The position numbers and the translations under genes were made by a program. A stretch of 64,000 bases of DNA from Varanus komodoensis (taxonomy: Eukaryota; Chordata; Lepidosauria; Squamata; Varanidae): the NCBI RefSeq assembly GCF_004798865.1, contig NW_025335268.1:51979004-52043003 (forward strand). Reading direction: 5' to 3'. A model generated the notes under the pieces. That model made no database searches and was not told the DNA's origin. It saw only the letters and a program-made list of their open reading frames with translations. The first letter of the stretch is position 1. The number at the start of each line of letters is the position of its first letter. Below, in pieces: positions 24,030 through 35,569 of this stretch.

Positions 24030-24072
24030 TGCAAAGGATGGCATATAAATATCCTAAATAAATAAATAAAGT
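24030..24072 (+). repeat. isolated LINE/SINE 3' tail
   Basis: The phrase ggcatataaatatcctaaat followed by AAATAAATAAATAAA is the 3' end shared by L2-type LINEs and the SINEs they move. No body is recognisable upstream. Confidence 0.45.
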
Positions 24073-24074
24073 AG

Positions 24075-26045
24075 AGGGAATGAAGGGATCTGGGGTGGTC
24101 TACTTCATAAATATTCTCTAACTGCCAATCACGTCTCCTTTTTGAAGCAGCTATAGTAAATTAGAATGTTTTCACATTTATGCATGTACTAAGTTCTTGC
24201 GCTTGGCTAAACTTTGGCATATTGAGCCTCCATATTCCCTCCTATTTATTACTTGCAAATGTGAGGAAATTGATATCACTTGCCATTGAGTCTCCTTCCT
24301 GCTAGAATTCTCTTGAAGTTACTGCATTCCCTCCAGGAATTTCTCGATCAGAGCTGGACAGGACGTCTTCTACCATTGTGTAACTCCCATCTTAATTCAC
24401 TGAGATCAGTAAACAGATGTTACTGCACACACTTCCAGCTTTGCTTACTTTCCAACAGAATTAAAGGGCTACCACTATAATTAGACAAGGTCATAGGAAA
24501 TGATACAGTGTCTTTCAAAGACCTGACTCCAAATCAAGAGCATTTCTTACACTGATTAAATGTGCTACTTTTTAAACAGACCCAGAATGAGAATATCACA
24601 TTGTAAAGAATGTGGTTACATGGGCTTTTGAACTGTGATTAGTTATTATTTTTACCATATTTATATATGTTTGTCTTCCTTTTGTATGCGCGTCCCACAC
24701 ACACATAAGGGTCCCTGCAGCTTTCCCTATTTGGTTAGGATTTTCTGCATTGTATCATGTCAACACCCTTTATTTCACTTTTATCGCTAATGGAGATAGA
24801 TGTGTTTCTGCTTTCTTTCATGATATATATTTAACAGTAGTGTTATAGCAGGGAAATTAATAACAAGATTTAAATACTTCTGTCAACATTTTTAAAGTTC
24901 ACCAGTGACTTACATGTCTAAGTTACACTAGCTGGAAATGAATGATTTCAATTTAAGTTCTGCAATACATGATATAAATAATCAAATTCTAAAATTAAGT
25001 TTCAAAATATGATAAGAGATGAGTTCATTTTTAGAAAAAATGCCATCATATGACCATCAATGAGACAAACATAAAGCAATATATATGAAGACTAAATATG
25101 AACATTGTTTAAAGATAAGTCACATTTAATATAAGCGTCATGGAATAAATTGTTGGGAAACTTGGCACGACAACTTTCTTAACTTTCCTTAGACCTTTTG
25201 GATTAACATTGTCTTTGCTTATCATATGCGAAACCTTATTATAACATGATCTAAACCAATCCATCAATGACAAACATTCTACATTAATAACAATATATGG
25301 GCTTTTCTCATATATTCATCTTTGTATTTTTCTGTGTAAACATTTTATAACTTCTGCTACATGTTATTTTAAAAGAAAAATCTATCCTGAGATTTCTAAC
25401 AACTAACTTATATAGGCAAGCTTTGAACAGAAAGCACTAAAAAAGAAAAATGGCTTAGGTTGTTTGACTCTTGAAAAAACTTTGAGCAGTTACTTATGAA
25501 AGACAATGTATGGGTCAGTGTGCACTTTGAAATGGACAACTCTCAGGATAGCAACAGAGTTGTTCTTTAAAACAGTTCAAGCCACCAGGTTCTGACAAAT
25601 ATCAAACATGCAGGAATCCCATAGCTGAAGGTAAGAAAGAAGGTAAATTTTTCATCAGTCCTGACATGAGTAAAGACATTTTCTTTCATTTTGGATCTAG
25701 CTATCTAGAACTGAGAGGTGCTGTATTAACCCACTCCACTCAGATATCCACAGTCATTATGCCAAGGCTTCTGCCAAGGTATCTGTCTCTTTTCAGAGAA
25801 ACTGCTTAAAGTATTTCAAAAGTGAGACATTGCATGGATGCAATTTAGTCACTCCTACATGCTTCCATAGACAGTGTGGGGTCAAACAGTGTGCCAGCCT
25901 TCCATCCTGGTGGATATTTAAACATGGGAGAACAATGCATGGGTTGCCACATGTGCCTTTCTCGTGCCCCTTTACCTGGCAAGAGTCCGAATTGCCCTGT
26001 TGCGATGGGGAACTCTGCACTGAGAGAGCCAGTGCACTGTACTGA
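24075..26045. other. AT-rich unassigned stretch
   Basis: Strongly AT-rich and almost ORF-free from 24500 to 25790. It is either unique intergenic DNA or a very old LINE too decayed for me to read. Confidence 0.45.
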
Positions 26046-26049
26046 CTAT

Positions 26050-26158
26050 AGTAGTGGTGGAGAATGTTGTTGGAATGCAAATCATATCATTTCTAATCAT
26101 TGGCAATGCTGGCTGGGGTGATGAGTGTTGCAATCTGCTAAATACTGGAGGGACAAGG
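26050..26158. repeat. palindromic 'CCTCCAGATGTT' repeat, decayed
   Basis: It contains gtggagaatgttgttggaat, attggcaatgctggctgggg, tgagtgttgcaatctgctaa and actggaggga, all in family order but strongly diverged. Confidence 0.45.
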
Positions 26159-26160
26159 AT

Positions 26161-26184
26161 TCCCCCCACCCCACCCCACCCCAG
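26161..26184 (+). repeat. (CCCCA)n
   Basis: Four or so pentamer copies, lying between a palindromic repeat and SINE family B. Confidence 0.9.
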
Positions 26185-26189
26185 CTAAA

Positions 26190-26374
26190 GGGTCAGACTC
26201 GGCTCAAGGAGGTCCAGGTTCAAATCCCCTCTCAGTCATGAAGCTTACTTAGTGACTTTGGGTTGAGTTATCCCTCACTCCCCCATCCCTCCCTCCCATG
26301 GGTCTATTGGGAGAATGCTACCTGACCTGAGCTCCTTAGAGAAATGGAAGTAAATAAATTTAATAAAATAAATG
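26190..26374 (+). mobile_element. tRNA-derived SINE fragment with AAATAA tail, family B
   Basis: A degraded tRNA-like head contains a B box (GGTTCAAATC near 26217). The body reads like the abundant reptile SINE whose core says cttgggccagtcact, here gactttgggttgagttat. The 3' end is an A/T-rich tail of AAATAAAT units. The 5' end is blurred by the preceding CCCCA repeats, and I see no clear target-site duplication. It is old compared with family A. Confidence 0.6.
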
Positions 26375-27963
26375 GAGTGGAACACGGAGCAACAGACTTG
26401 GGAAACATCTGCATTTCTAGCACAGTGTCCTGGAGTTTATCTTGGAACTAAAGATGGTACCCAATATGCTGTTTTGCTCCTTGCCAGGCACCCCTTTGTT
26501 GTTGTTTTGCTGTTTATTTTTAAATATCTTTAGAAATATTTTTTAATCATGAAGGGCAGTGAGCCTGGAACTCACTGTGGGAAGAATCCACAGGCTGGGT
26601 ACCACAATGGGAACCTTGCTGGGTCATCAACTTAGAAGTAGGAAACCCACTTTAGAAGAAAGCAGCTGGACAATAAATGCCATAGGATTTAATGGGGAGT
26701 CAAAGGAGGATAAGGAGATTACAGAGAACAAATTCTTTGCAATTGCTCAACTCTCATCATACTTTGCTACTGTTAGTCATCAGTTCACAGTTTCTCGAAA
26801 CACCAAAGCTATTGGAGTACTCAAAAGTAATGATGAAAATGGAAGTGCTCTGGTCTGAGGTTTTTTAAAAAACATGTTTAGAGTATGTCAAGTCCTTTAA
26901 AAAAAAATGGGGGCAGGGGGATATTCATTGTTTTCTTGTACCTCATCCAAGCTGCTTTCCTTACAGAACAACAAGTCTGCTGAAAATTCACTAACCCCTT
27001 TTTTCTGTGGGATAAATCAGAGTGCCATGTGTGTGGTATGCTGTTATAAATGAATTCTGGCAATGCACTGTAGCTGAATGTGGAAAGGATCTAATGACTA
27101 AGTCGAGTAATTATGGACTTATCAAAGAAGGCAAAAATAGTGTATGTTTTTCCCAAGACTTTCTATTTACCTTTTCATGTTCCCTCTTAAAGGGCACCAA
27201 ATTGGCAGTGCCATAATAGTAAAGGAATGATCAATGGAAGTGCCTGTGTTAGACAGAATGCCAGTAGTCCTAACTGCTGCTTTGAAATGTGTGACTGCCT
27301 TGAGTTTCTTGACTCATCTTCTTAGTCAAAGTTCAGCTAAATATTTACTTCTTTCCAATATTCTAACCAGTCTTATGTTAAAGGTTGCCTTCAAAAATAT
27401 GAATAACCACTACAGAGAATAAATGCATAAACACAGAGACAGCTTGTTTAGTGCTTAACACAGAAATTTGGCAATAAAGAAAAATGTTTAGTTCACAAAT
27501 TAGCATACTTCATTATGATGGATCTTGGACACATAAGGCCAGGATTCTGAAATCATTCCATTTGGAGAAAGAAAAGAATGGTACCATGTTGGAAATAAGA
27601 CAAAGGAAGGGATGGGCTAAAAAGTGAACACTTTTCAGGAAAGTTTTTGTGTCCTTTGAAAATGGTCCCCCATGTTATCCTGTGATTTTTATTTCTATTT
27701 ATGTATGTTTTTAGGAAAAGACTGCAAATGGGTAGCTCTTTGTAGCTCCATGGGTCAGAACTATTGCCTTCTTTCATTACGGAATTTGATACAATGTTGT
27801 CAGTAGGGGCTGCTCTGAATTTTCATCTGAGCTTTAAAGGAGTGATCCATGGCACTGAACCCTATCTTCAAAATAAGTTTGAAACCTTGGGTAATGCCTT
27901 AAAAGTTTGGAGTAAAATCTGGAGGGATTCACAGCCCCATGTTCATTGGAACTACCAATCTCC

Positions 27964-28011
27964 ACAGGTAGGCAAATATGGCAATCTTGACAGGTAGGCA
28001 AATATGGCAAT
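27964..28011 (+). repeat. tandem duplication, 26-bp period
   Basis: A 22-bp unit that begins acaggtaggcaaatatggc occurs at 27964 and again at 27990, identical. Confidence 0.95.
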
Positions 28012-28337
28012 GCACTGTGCCTTCATCACAGGTTCAGCCATCAAGAGTGGCTATTGCCATTTTCCACAAATGTGGCCCTGTGGAGGTTGGATGGCCTTTA
28101 GGTCCTCCCAAACGTACTACCATCATGCAGAAAATATTCATTACAAAATTTGATGCAGACTTAAATGACATTTCTAGTCTTCAGCAAACTCCATCTTGGC
28201 TTCTATCATAGCGTGGTCACATTTTGATGGATTATCATAGCCTTGTATTTTGATAGATAAGCACCTTGAAAATGAAGAACAGTTGCATACAGAACCCTCT
28301 ACAATGGCCTTACAGAACCTTGTGTTATCCAAAGACA

Positions 28338-28392
28338 CTGGACTACAACTCCCACCATCCCTACCATTGGCCAGGCTGCCAGGGGTGATGAA
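28338..28392. repeat. palindromic 'CCTCCAGATGTT' repeat, core only
   Basis: The core tract ggactacaactcccaccatc followed by ccattggccaggctgccagg is recognisable. The outer arms are missing. Confidence 0.5.
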
Positions 28393-28755
28393 CATATAAC
28401 AAAGTTAAGAGTTCACTGAGTTTGTCTAAGTAGCACCTTTCAATTCCAAATTTATTTTCTCATTGGTTCCCATAGGATTGATCTCAGGGGCATGTAGAAC
28501 AATGGTTAGATTTGGCAACTTTGCCAAAATTCGGTGAGATGCTAGTTACATTACTGCTGCTTCTACACTGGATGCAGGCATGAGTTGGTGCAATTTCATG
28601 ATTGCAGCACCCCATGATTGAGCTCCTGTGGCCTTGCACAATGCAGCAGCTGCATGGGATCTGCAGGCACCATGGAAAAGATTAAACAACTAGTTCAAGC
28701 ACCATGTGGCTCCACATTAGCATGCTCAGAGCACGAGTTTGGTAACATGCTTCTT

Positions 28756-28780
28756 TCTCTCTCTCTCTCTCACACACACA
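28756..28780 (+). repeat. (TC)n(AC)n microsatellite
   Basis: A short compound dinucleotide run. Confidence 0.95.
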
Positions 28781-29484
28781 GTTTTTTGTGCAGTATATCA
28801 GCACCTCTTGTTGACTAATTCCAACGCTAGAAGAAACATTGCTCAGGAAAAAAAAATATGTGAGCTTGACAGTCCTGGCCAATATGATACATTGGTGCAG
28901 ATAAAAAGTTGGAACAGAACGGAAAGAACATCTACCCATGCTAATGATAAGCACCATTATATCAAGCATCATGACCTTTGGCTACATTGTGTGGGCTATA
29001 TATTTTGGATGTAAAGTTATATATAGTTTTAGTTAATTGATGTTTCAGTGATGTCATCTCAGTGATTTCACTGCATCAAGAATCCAAGCAGTCATTTTTC
29101 AGGCAATGAATGAAAACAACTCCTTTATTATATACTTAATAATAGACAAACTGTGTCTAGAAAGATTAGTCCAGCTCCATTCTGAGGAATTATGTCAGCT
29201 TGGTATATATTTTTCATATGGCTGTGCCAGAAACACTCTATCTTTGAATCCAATATATTAAATGTCCATAAGTCCTCTTTTTGGAAGTGGCCTTGTCTTT
29301 AGTGCGTGCAGCTTGTCAGCAATGAACTCTCAGGAAGTTCTGGGCTCTGGAACTCGCTGTTGAGGGAGACAAGACTGGCCTCTTCTCTACTGCCCTTTTG
29401 CTGGCAGGCAAATATGTTTTGATTTAGGTAGGCCTTTGAAATAAAAGTTGGCCTGTTGCAGAAGATTTTTATTGTTCTGTTCAG

Positions 29485-29600
29485 TTTATCTCTGTTATTT
29501 CAGCATTTTAAATTGTGTTTTAATGCATTTGTTTTAATGTTATATTTAATTAACCATGATTTACTTTACACTCTGGATTTTATTGCTAGCCACCTTAAAA
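29485..29600 (+). repeat. probable LINE 3' UTR, decayed
   Basis: The T-rich tract ttttaaattgtgttttaatg then ttttattgctagccaccttaa resembles the sense-strand 3' UTR of L2-type LINEs, which ends tttattgtaagccgcctt. No coding part and no tail are seen. Confidence 0.4.
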
Positions 29601-29819
29601 TCCACTGCCCACCCTCCAAAGCAATGTGTAGTAGAACATTTAAAGTTAGGATAACCCTTTAGGTGTGTTAGTTTATGTGCACACCTAAAAAGCTGCACTA
29701 TTATAATTCAAATGATGTTTTATTTTCCTCCTGCTACCTTTGTTTGGCAAAGCAAATCTGTACAATATAAAATGTAAAGTTTGAGAGTAGTAAATATGAG
29801 TTTCATATAATTATACTTC

Positions 29820-30780
29820 TCTGGTGCGGAAGTAAATAACTCTCTAGCTTCTTCTTGAACGTCTCTGGTGTGGGAGAGCATGTGATCCCACTTGGCAAAT
29901 GGTCCCACTGTCATTTTGCCCTGATAGTTAGGAAGTTCTTCCTTGTGTCTAACCTGCACTTGGTGTACTGTACTTTAAGTTCATTGTTCCACGTCCTGCA
30001 CTCTTGGATGAGTGAGAGTACTCTCTTTCCCTTCTTGTTTGTGACAGCCTTTGAGGTAGGTACCTGTGGAGTGCTATCATTTCATCCCATAGTCGTCTTT
30101 TCTCAAGGCTGAACAGGCCCAGTTCTTTCAGCCTCTTCTCATAAGACTTAGTTTCCAAGTCCTGTATCATCTTTGTTGTACTCTTCTGAACTCTGTCTAG
30201 CTTTTCAGCATTCTTTTTAAACCTGGATGCCCAAAACTGAATGTTGCATTCCAGGTGAGGTCTGACTAGAGCAGAATAGAGGGAAAGAAGTACTTCTGGT
30301 TCTGGAGGTGGTACTTCTGTTCATGCATCGCTAAATAGCGTTTGCCTTTTTTAAGGATGCGTCACATTCCTGTATCATATTGTTTGCTGTCAACAACAAC
30401 AACTCCCAGGTCTTTTTCTTTCAGTACTGTTGAGACAAGTATCCCCCATCTTGTACTGATGCAGCTGATTTTATTTATTTTTTTGCTTAGGTGGAGAACT
30501 TGGCATTTGTCCTCGTCTTGGAGGTGCTCCTTGACCATTTGTCTGTTGATCCTAGGCTGCCATCCTTCCCTTTTGTTTTGCATTTCCTCCTCTGGTGGCA
30601 GGTCACATTTTCTTTTATGGGAGAAGGCTGAGTCAAAGTAGGAGCTGAGCTTTTTCCTTGTCATCTGTTATTCTTTTGCTGTCCATGTTGACCTGTTGTC
30701 CTCCCCTCTCTCTTGTTTGTCTTTAATTTTGTATGTAGCGAAAGAAGGCTTTCTGATTGTTTTTGGCAAGTTTAAGAAGC
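29820..30780 (-). mobile_element. CR1 LINE with central deletion
   Basis: Minus-strand translations show CR1 blocks in order: KTIRKPSFATYKIKDKQERG (linker before RT), SSYFDSAFSHKRK, INRQMVKEHLQ (start of the RT region), then directly CQVLHLSKKINK and KEKDLGVVVDSK-like text, and last [20 protein letters not shown] (C-terminal block). The catalytic RT part between the RT start and the CQVLHL block is absent. The junction lies near 30505-30520. The element is dead and old, with several frame changes. Confidence 0.8.
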
Positions 30781-30784
30781 ATCT

Positions 30785-31560
30785 TGCTACTGTGATGAGG
30801 AAAACGTGTATCATCTGAAACAGAATGCTGAGGGAAAGCATGGCTACTTCTAAATTGCCTAGGACACACATTTGCAAAAAATGCATTTACTAAATTATAT
30901 CTCTAGGTTGAACTTTAGAGACAATTATTTAATTTGGCTAGAAATACAGTAATGTCTCCACAATGTAGAAGGCTGTGACTAGGCAACGTTTGTGCCTTCC
31001 TCAGGCTGCCCTCCAGGTGTTGTTGATGGGCAACTTCTTTTTCCTCTAGTGAATCTTTATCATCAGACTAGAGTTAAACTGGACAGCCCTCCAAACAGAG
31101 GACATTTTCAAAGGAAAAGACAGTCGCCTTCCAGCAGGCAGTTCCTTGTAGGAGGGGACACAGGACACTCCAACTGATAGCTGATTGAAGCAGAAAGTGC
31201 AAGATTTTCCTGTTCTTCCTCTAGATGGCAGTTCATGAAAAGATGTCCTTGATGGTCAGGAGATCCTCATGAAAGGCCTCAAATGGAGAATGGAGATCTT
31301 CTGGACAGGAGAACCAATAGAAATGGGGAATCTCCCCAGGCCGTATTCTCTTTGAATCTAAACTACAAATATTAAGAAAATGGGGTTGCTCTAAAAGTCT
31401 TGTGGACTGGAGCAAAGTGTATGCTACACTTGATGTTTTATCTATAAAGATAAAATGCTTCAAGTGTGCACTTAATGTGGCAAATGTGTTAAGTGAATGT
31501 GACCAAAATATATTTTCAAACACAGGTGTATTAATTGATTGCAAATTCCCATTCATGTAG
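30785..31560. other. no recognised gene or repeat
   Basis: Unassigned sequence between the CR1 and L2-type LINEs. The 111-codon minus frame at 31233-31568 has no domain I recognise. Confidence 0.4.
30998..31030. repeat. palindromic 'CCTCCAGATGTT' repeat, short fragment
   Basis: Only ttcctcaggctgccctccag followed by gtgttgttg is left, consistent with the left arm. Weak. Confidence 0.25.
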
Positions 31561-31562
31561 GC

Positions 31563-32665
31563 ATTCATTTATTTATTACATTATTACATTTCAATACTGC
31601 CCCATAGCCAAAGCTCTCTAGGCAGTTCACAACAATTAGAACCATAACATACAACAATACACTATAAACATTTAAAAGTTTAAAACTACAGTATAAATAA
31701 AAGTAAAAGCCAAAGTAAAACCTGGTAGTAGTGCAAAGATTTAAAATACTGCAGGTGGCGCAGTGGTTTAAACCTCTGTGCTTCTGGGCTGGTTGATCGA
31801 AAGGTTGCCGATTCGAATCTGCACAACGGGGTGAGCTCCCGTACTCTGTCCTAGCTCCTGCCAGCCTTGCAGTTCGAAAGCATGCAAATGCAAGTAGATG
31901 AAAAGGTACCACTTCGGTGGGCAGGTAACAGCGTTCCGTGCACTTCGGTGTTTAGTCATGCCGGCCGCATGACCACGGAGACTGTCTGCGGACAAACGCT
32001 GGCTCCCTCGGCTAGGAAATGGAGATGAGCACCGCCCCCTAGAGTCAGGCATGACTGGATGTAACGTCAAGGGGAAACCTTTACCTTTACCTTTAAAGAG
32101 TTTAAAACAACAGAGACTGAGTGACTAAAATTCCTGGAGAAAATCCTGAGAAAATAAGGTCTTCACTTGGTCTCAGAAAAAGTACAGCTGAAGTGCCAGG
32201 CCAAATCTCTGGGAAATTTGTTCCACAATCAGGGAGCCATGGCTACCTATCTCACTTCCTTTCACTAGGACTGAAACAATCTTAAGGTCTTCATAGATCT
32301 ATATGAGAAGAGTCAATTCTTCAGTCCTTAAGTACTTTAATACAAATTGTTTAAACTAGGTCTGATGTGGATTGACAGCCAGTGCAGATGGCAAAGTACT
32401 GGCTTAATACGTTCACATTGACCAGGCCCATTAACTATCTTGCTGTCCTATTTGGACCTGCAGACCTTTCTGGAACATTTTCAAAGCAGCCCCATGTGTA
32501 ACGCATTGCAGTAATCCAGCTGAGATCATAGAGAACAGCATGGAACTAGAATAGAGCCCTGTGGAACCCTGTAGCATCCCTGCCAAGGATCGGAGCAATA
32601 GTCCCCAGCACCAACTTCTGGAATTGGCCATCTAAATAGGAGCAGAACCAGTGTAATCAATAAAA
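31563..32665 (-). mobile_element. L2-type LINE fragment, split by a SINE
   Basis: Antisense L2-type sequence runs from the 3' UTR (31563-31746, atttatttattacattatta and ccaaagctctctaggcagtt) through the C-terminal coding region (32095-32540, with ccagtgcagatggcaaagta, gcagccccatgtgtaac and gcattgcagtaatccagctg). It then jumps to RT text near 32545 (agccctgtggaaccctg, which reads as the antisense of a PQGS-type motif). That jump implies a lost central segment. SINE family A copy 2 interrupts it at 31747-32094. Confidence 0.7.
31747..32094 (+). mobile_element. tRNA-derived SINE with TTTACC tail, family A, copy 2
   Basis: This is a plus-strand copy of the family at 22516. The head is GGTGGCGCAGTGGTTTAAAC with a B box GATTCGAATC, followed by the same body and a TTTACC-repeat tail. 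It sits inside an antisense L2-type LINE and splits it. The flanks share an imperfect duplication, aaagatttaaaa against aaagagtttaaaa. Because it interrupts the L2 sequence, it is the younger element. Confidence 0.92.
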
Positions 32666-33784
32666 CAGCTTGGATGTGACACACTGGAATGGCCTAAACA
32701 GTCAGATGGTTTAGGCCCGAAGCAAATGGTTTTTTTTCTACTGTCAGGAAAGGAAAGAAGCCGGCAACTGTTGATTAAATAAAAATAAAGACACCTTAAT
32801 CCAAGTAAGTCCCAGAGGATCAACACACACTGGTAAAGACTGTGTGCCAGACAGTTAACTCTCCCAGTGAAAGAAATAGACTTAAAAGTGGCCAGCTTCT
32901 GGTGGAATGTGCCCATACGATTTACTGATTCAGCCAACCCTCTACCTTTTCTTCCTTGGCTGTTTGTTTTTATAAGGAGCTTTTAAAAGAATTAAAACCA
33001 TCCCAGGCGAGTTGTTGATCTTTGATTCCTCCTATTTTGTTTTCTTACAAGTGCCCTTATTATTGGAGCAGCCCATAAGGTCTATGTTTACATGAACATT
33101 CTAATAAAAAAATTGTCCTTAGCAATTCAAGGCTTGCTATCTTTTTTCAATCTCTGCAGCCCTTTTCTTCCTGCTGAGCTTAATAGTTTTGGAATCCAAT
33201 AAAATCATAAAGAGCTTCACTGCATTCCTATCATAGCAGAATTAAATGAATACATATTGTTTAAAAATTACTATACTGTTTTCAAATCATCCATAATTTG
33301 CAATAATATGGGGGAAAGCAATAACTGGATGGATTATTGCATGCATTTATTTGATTTATAAAAAGAAAATGGCACTCAAGGATTCTGAATTTTGTTTAAA
33401 TTAATTCTTGAGTATAGGTTTGAGCCATGAAAACATGGAGGCTTTCCCCCTAGTATCTAGAAGAAATCTTTCAAGTGTGTTTCTTTCCAGCATCTAATTA
33501 GCTCCTTTAAGGAAACCAATTCATTTTCTTTTATCAAAAAGTTGTTCAGATTGTACAGTCTTTACCATCACGCTTTTAGAATGACCAAGGAATAGAACTA
33601 TGAAGGGTGTTATAATACAGACAGAGTCTGGCTTAATCATTCATGTTTGCATATATAATTAAACATGTGGAGACAACATGCTACACGAAGACTTCCAGTT
33701 CCTTCTGCAAGATGGCTTTGGAGGAGTTTGGGAAGATTTCCATTTCATTGTAGAACCACAATTTTTGACATCCTAACACAGACA

Positions 33785-33895
33785 AACTGTAATCTTAATT
33801 ATGGTTTGTAGAAATAAGCCAAGTTCAAACCATAGTTTATGAAACTGACATGTTTTAATAAACCATAGCTAAGATTACTCACAACTGAGAATTCA
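33785..33895. repeat. inverted repeat around AAACCATAG
   Basis: gtaatcttaattatggtttg and aaaccatagctaagattact are near-perfect reverse complements about 50 bp apart, with a second copy of aaaccatagttt between. This is hairpin-forming MITE-like DNA with no recognised family. Confidence 0.5.
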
Positions 33896-34057
33896 GAGAA
33901 CAAGCTAAATCTGAAACAGTGGTCAATCTAAAACAGAAGTATCCAATTCTCTCTTTTACATTCACACCAGAGGAAAACTGCAAGGGAGCACACAAGCCCA
34001 AGTACATGTGAACACAGCCACTGACTTGGTTTGCCTGAGATGGCCCTGCTCATCGTG

Positions 34058-34265
34058 GGTTATTTAACCCATGAAAAGCCATGCTGCCTGCAGTCACCAC
34101 TTTGCCTATGCAACCTCCACCAGAGATGTCATGTCATGCAAACCTGGACAATGTAGGTTATGCCAAGGTGGAACAACATGACAACCATGGCCAGGGGTTG
34201 GCTACACAAAGCAAGGGCTTCGTGTTCTGTACACATCGCAGCCTCATGTGTTAAATAACCTATTA
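34058..34265. repeat. inverted repeat around GGTTATTTAACC
   Basis: cgtgggttatttaacccatg (34058-34077, itself palindromic) and cctcatgtgttaaataacct (34241-34260) are complementary and face each other about 160 bp apart. This is a possible MITE with unnamed ends. Confidence 0.45.
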
Positions 34266-34639
34266 CAGAATCTCAAGTTGCACAATTTAATCTTAGGTTA
34301 TAAATGGAGACAGACTGAAGACATGACAAAACTTGCCCCTCATTCTAGACACCGGCGTCACCAAAGGCAGTGGGCCAACACTCCTTAACAGGCATCCCAT
34401 ACAAATGACTGATGGCCATTTCATCACCTTCTAGAAGACAGAATCATCATCATGTATTCATAGGTGATGCCCTCACTGTAACATTGTGCCCAAGTGCACG
34501 TACCATACTAAGTGGCCTGGGCTCCATCAGTCTATTGTCTGTTGTAGTATATTTGCTGGGCACTTCCAGCATAAAATATCTAGCATCTACCAGAACTTCA
34601 ACTCCAATTTTGCAGTAGCTGAATCTGGTGGGGTTCCCA

Positions 34640-34915
34640 GACAACAGCCCGACTTAGTTTCCTTGGCAGAGTTTCTGCTAGTTCAGCTCAAAGATTTTGG
34701 CAAGGTGCTTGAACAGGTTCATGTAACCACAACTGTTCCAGATCCGAAAAATTAGCAGGGAAGGAATGGCTGGCTAGGTCCAGGAGGTGATCAGTGCCTC
34801 TTTATATGAGGCAGTGGTTCCATGCTGCTTTGACATGATGATGGTGAGACCCCTCCTGAAGCTGATTTAAATGCCCTGGCAAAGAGGACATGCTTAATCT
34901 GGCACCAGAAAGATA
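34640..34915 (+). mobile_element. L2-type LINE coding fragment
   Basis: The plus-strand translation LVSLAEFLLVQLKDFGKVLE resembles the L2 segment upstream of the RT. The DNA at 34835-34870 (gatggtgagacccctcctga) matches the start of the L2 RT. It may belong to the same old insertion as the 3' end at 35570-35935, with the hAT MITE and unassigned DNA between them. The frame is broken. Confidence 0.5.
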
Positions 34916-35081
34916 TAGCAATGTTGGCACCAGGCAGGCCACAGTGGGGAGATTGTTTAATAACTGGGGGACTGCCATCAAGAAAGCTGATTACACACGG
35001 CTCTATTTCTCCTTTTCACCATCAGCTATGGGGAAATGCTAAATGTCTAAGAACTCCTTGGGGCCTCGAATGACACTAAAG

Positions 35082-35291
35082 CAGGGGTCTCAAACTCGCG
35101 GCCCGCGGGCCAATTGCCGGGCCGAGCGGGGCAAGGGGAGGGGCCCTGTGGCCTTCAAAGCACCGGCGGTGCCTGGGCCGGCCTCCGGGAGCCACACGGG
35201 ATGGGCGGCCCACCACCACCGCTTGATGCGGCCCAGCCTCACCAGACTCTACTTCCAGCGGCCTCCAGGTAAGTGGAGTTTGAGACCCCTG
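35082..35291. mobile_element. hAT-type MITE, 210 bp, perfect TIR and TSD
   Basis: The ends are perfect 15-bp inverted repeats (CAGGGGTCTCAAACT at 35082-35096, and its reverse complement at 35277-35291). The element is flanked by a perfect 8-bp target-site duplication, cactaaag (35074-35081 and 35292-35299). An 8-bp duplication and CAGGGGT..CAAACT ends are hallmarks of the hAT superfamily. The interior is very GC- and CpG-rich and encodes no transposase, so it is non-autonomous. Retained CpGs and perfect ends suggest a young insertion, or local protection from methylation. Confidence 0.93.
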
Positions 35292-35569
35292 CACTAAAGA
35301 GTTCTGCTAGGCTGCAAAGGGAAAAATGAATAGAGGAAGTGCCCTCTTTGCTGCCCTCACAGCCTCTAGGTATACCTGACTGTAGGCACATAGCAGGGCT
35401 TGATTGCATCCATCGATTTCTCCATCTGTACTCAAGCAGATGTCTCCTGTTTTGTTTCACTGCTCAGCACTGTAGGAGCTCTACTACTCCTCATGAGCTC
35501 AAGCAAATTGTGTCAACTGCTCAGGTAATCCAGAGTGTAACCTGCTATATGGGTTTGGCAATCTGATGG

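Larger units (their letters stand above)
26380..29480. other. no recognised gene; small repeats only
   Basis: The 99-codon frame at 26559-26858 has no recognisable domain and no splice context. Features found are the 26-bp tandem duplication, one repeat core at 28338 and one microsatellite. Confidence 0.45.
32670..34635. other. AT-rich unassigned stretch with two inverted repeats
   Basis: Sequence at 32990-33620 is AT-rich and repeat-poor and is a candidate for conserved non-coding DNA. Two palindromic repeats follow at 33785 and 34058. Confidence 0.4.

Noticed and set aside
26559-26858. 99-codon plus-strand ORF with fairly balanced composition
   Set aside because: It looks more protein-like than most, but I recognise no family and find no strong acceptor or donor at its ends.
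31795-31825. tRNA gene call from the B box at 31810 (and at 22795, 49315, 26217)
   Set aside because: These are the tRNA-like heads of SINEs: they lack a closed acceptor stem and continue into SINE bodies.
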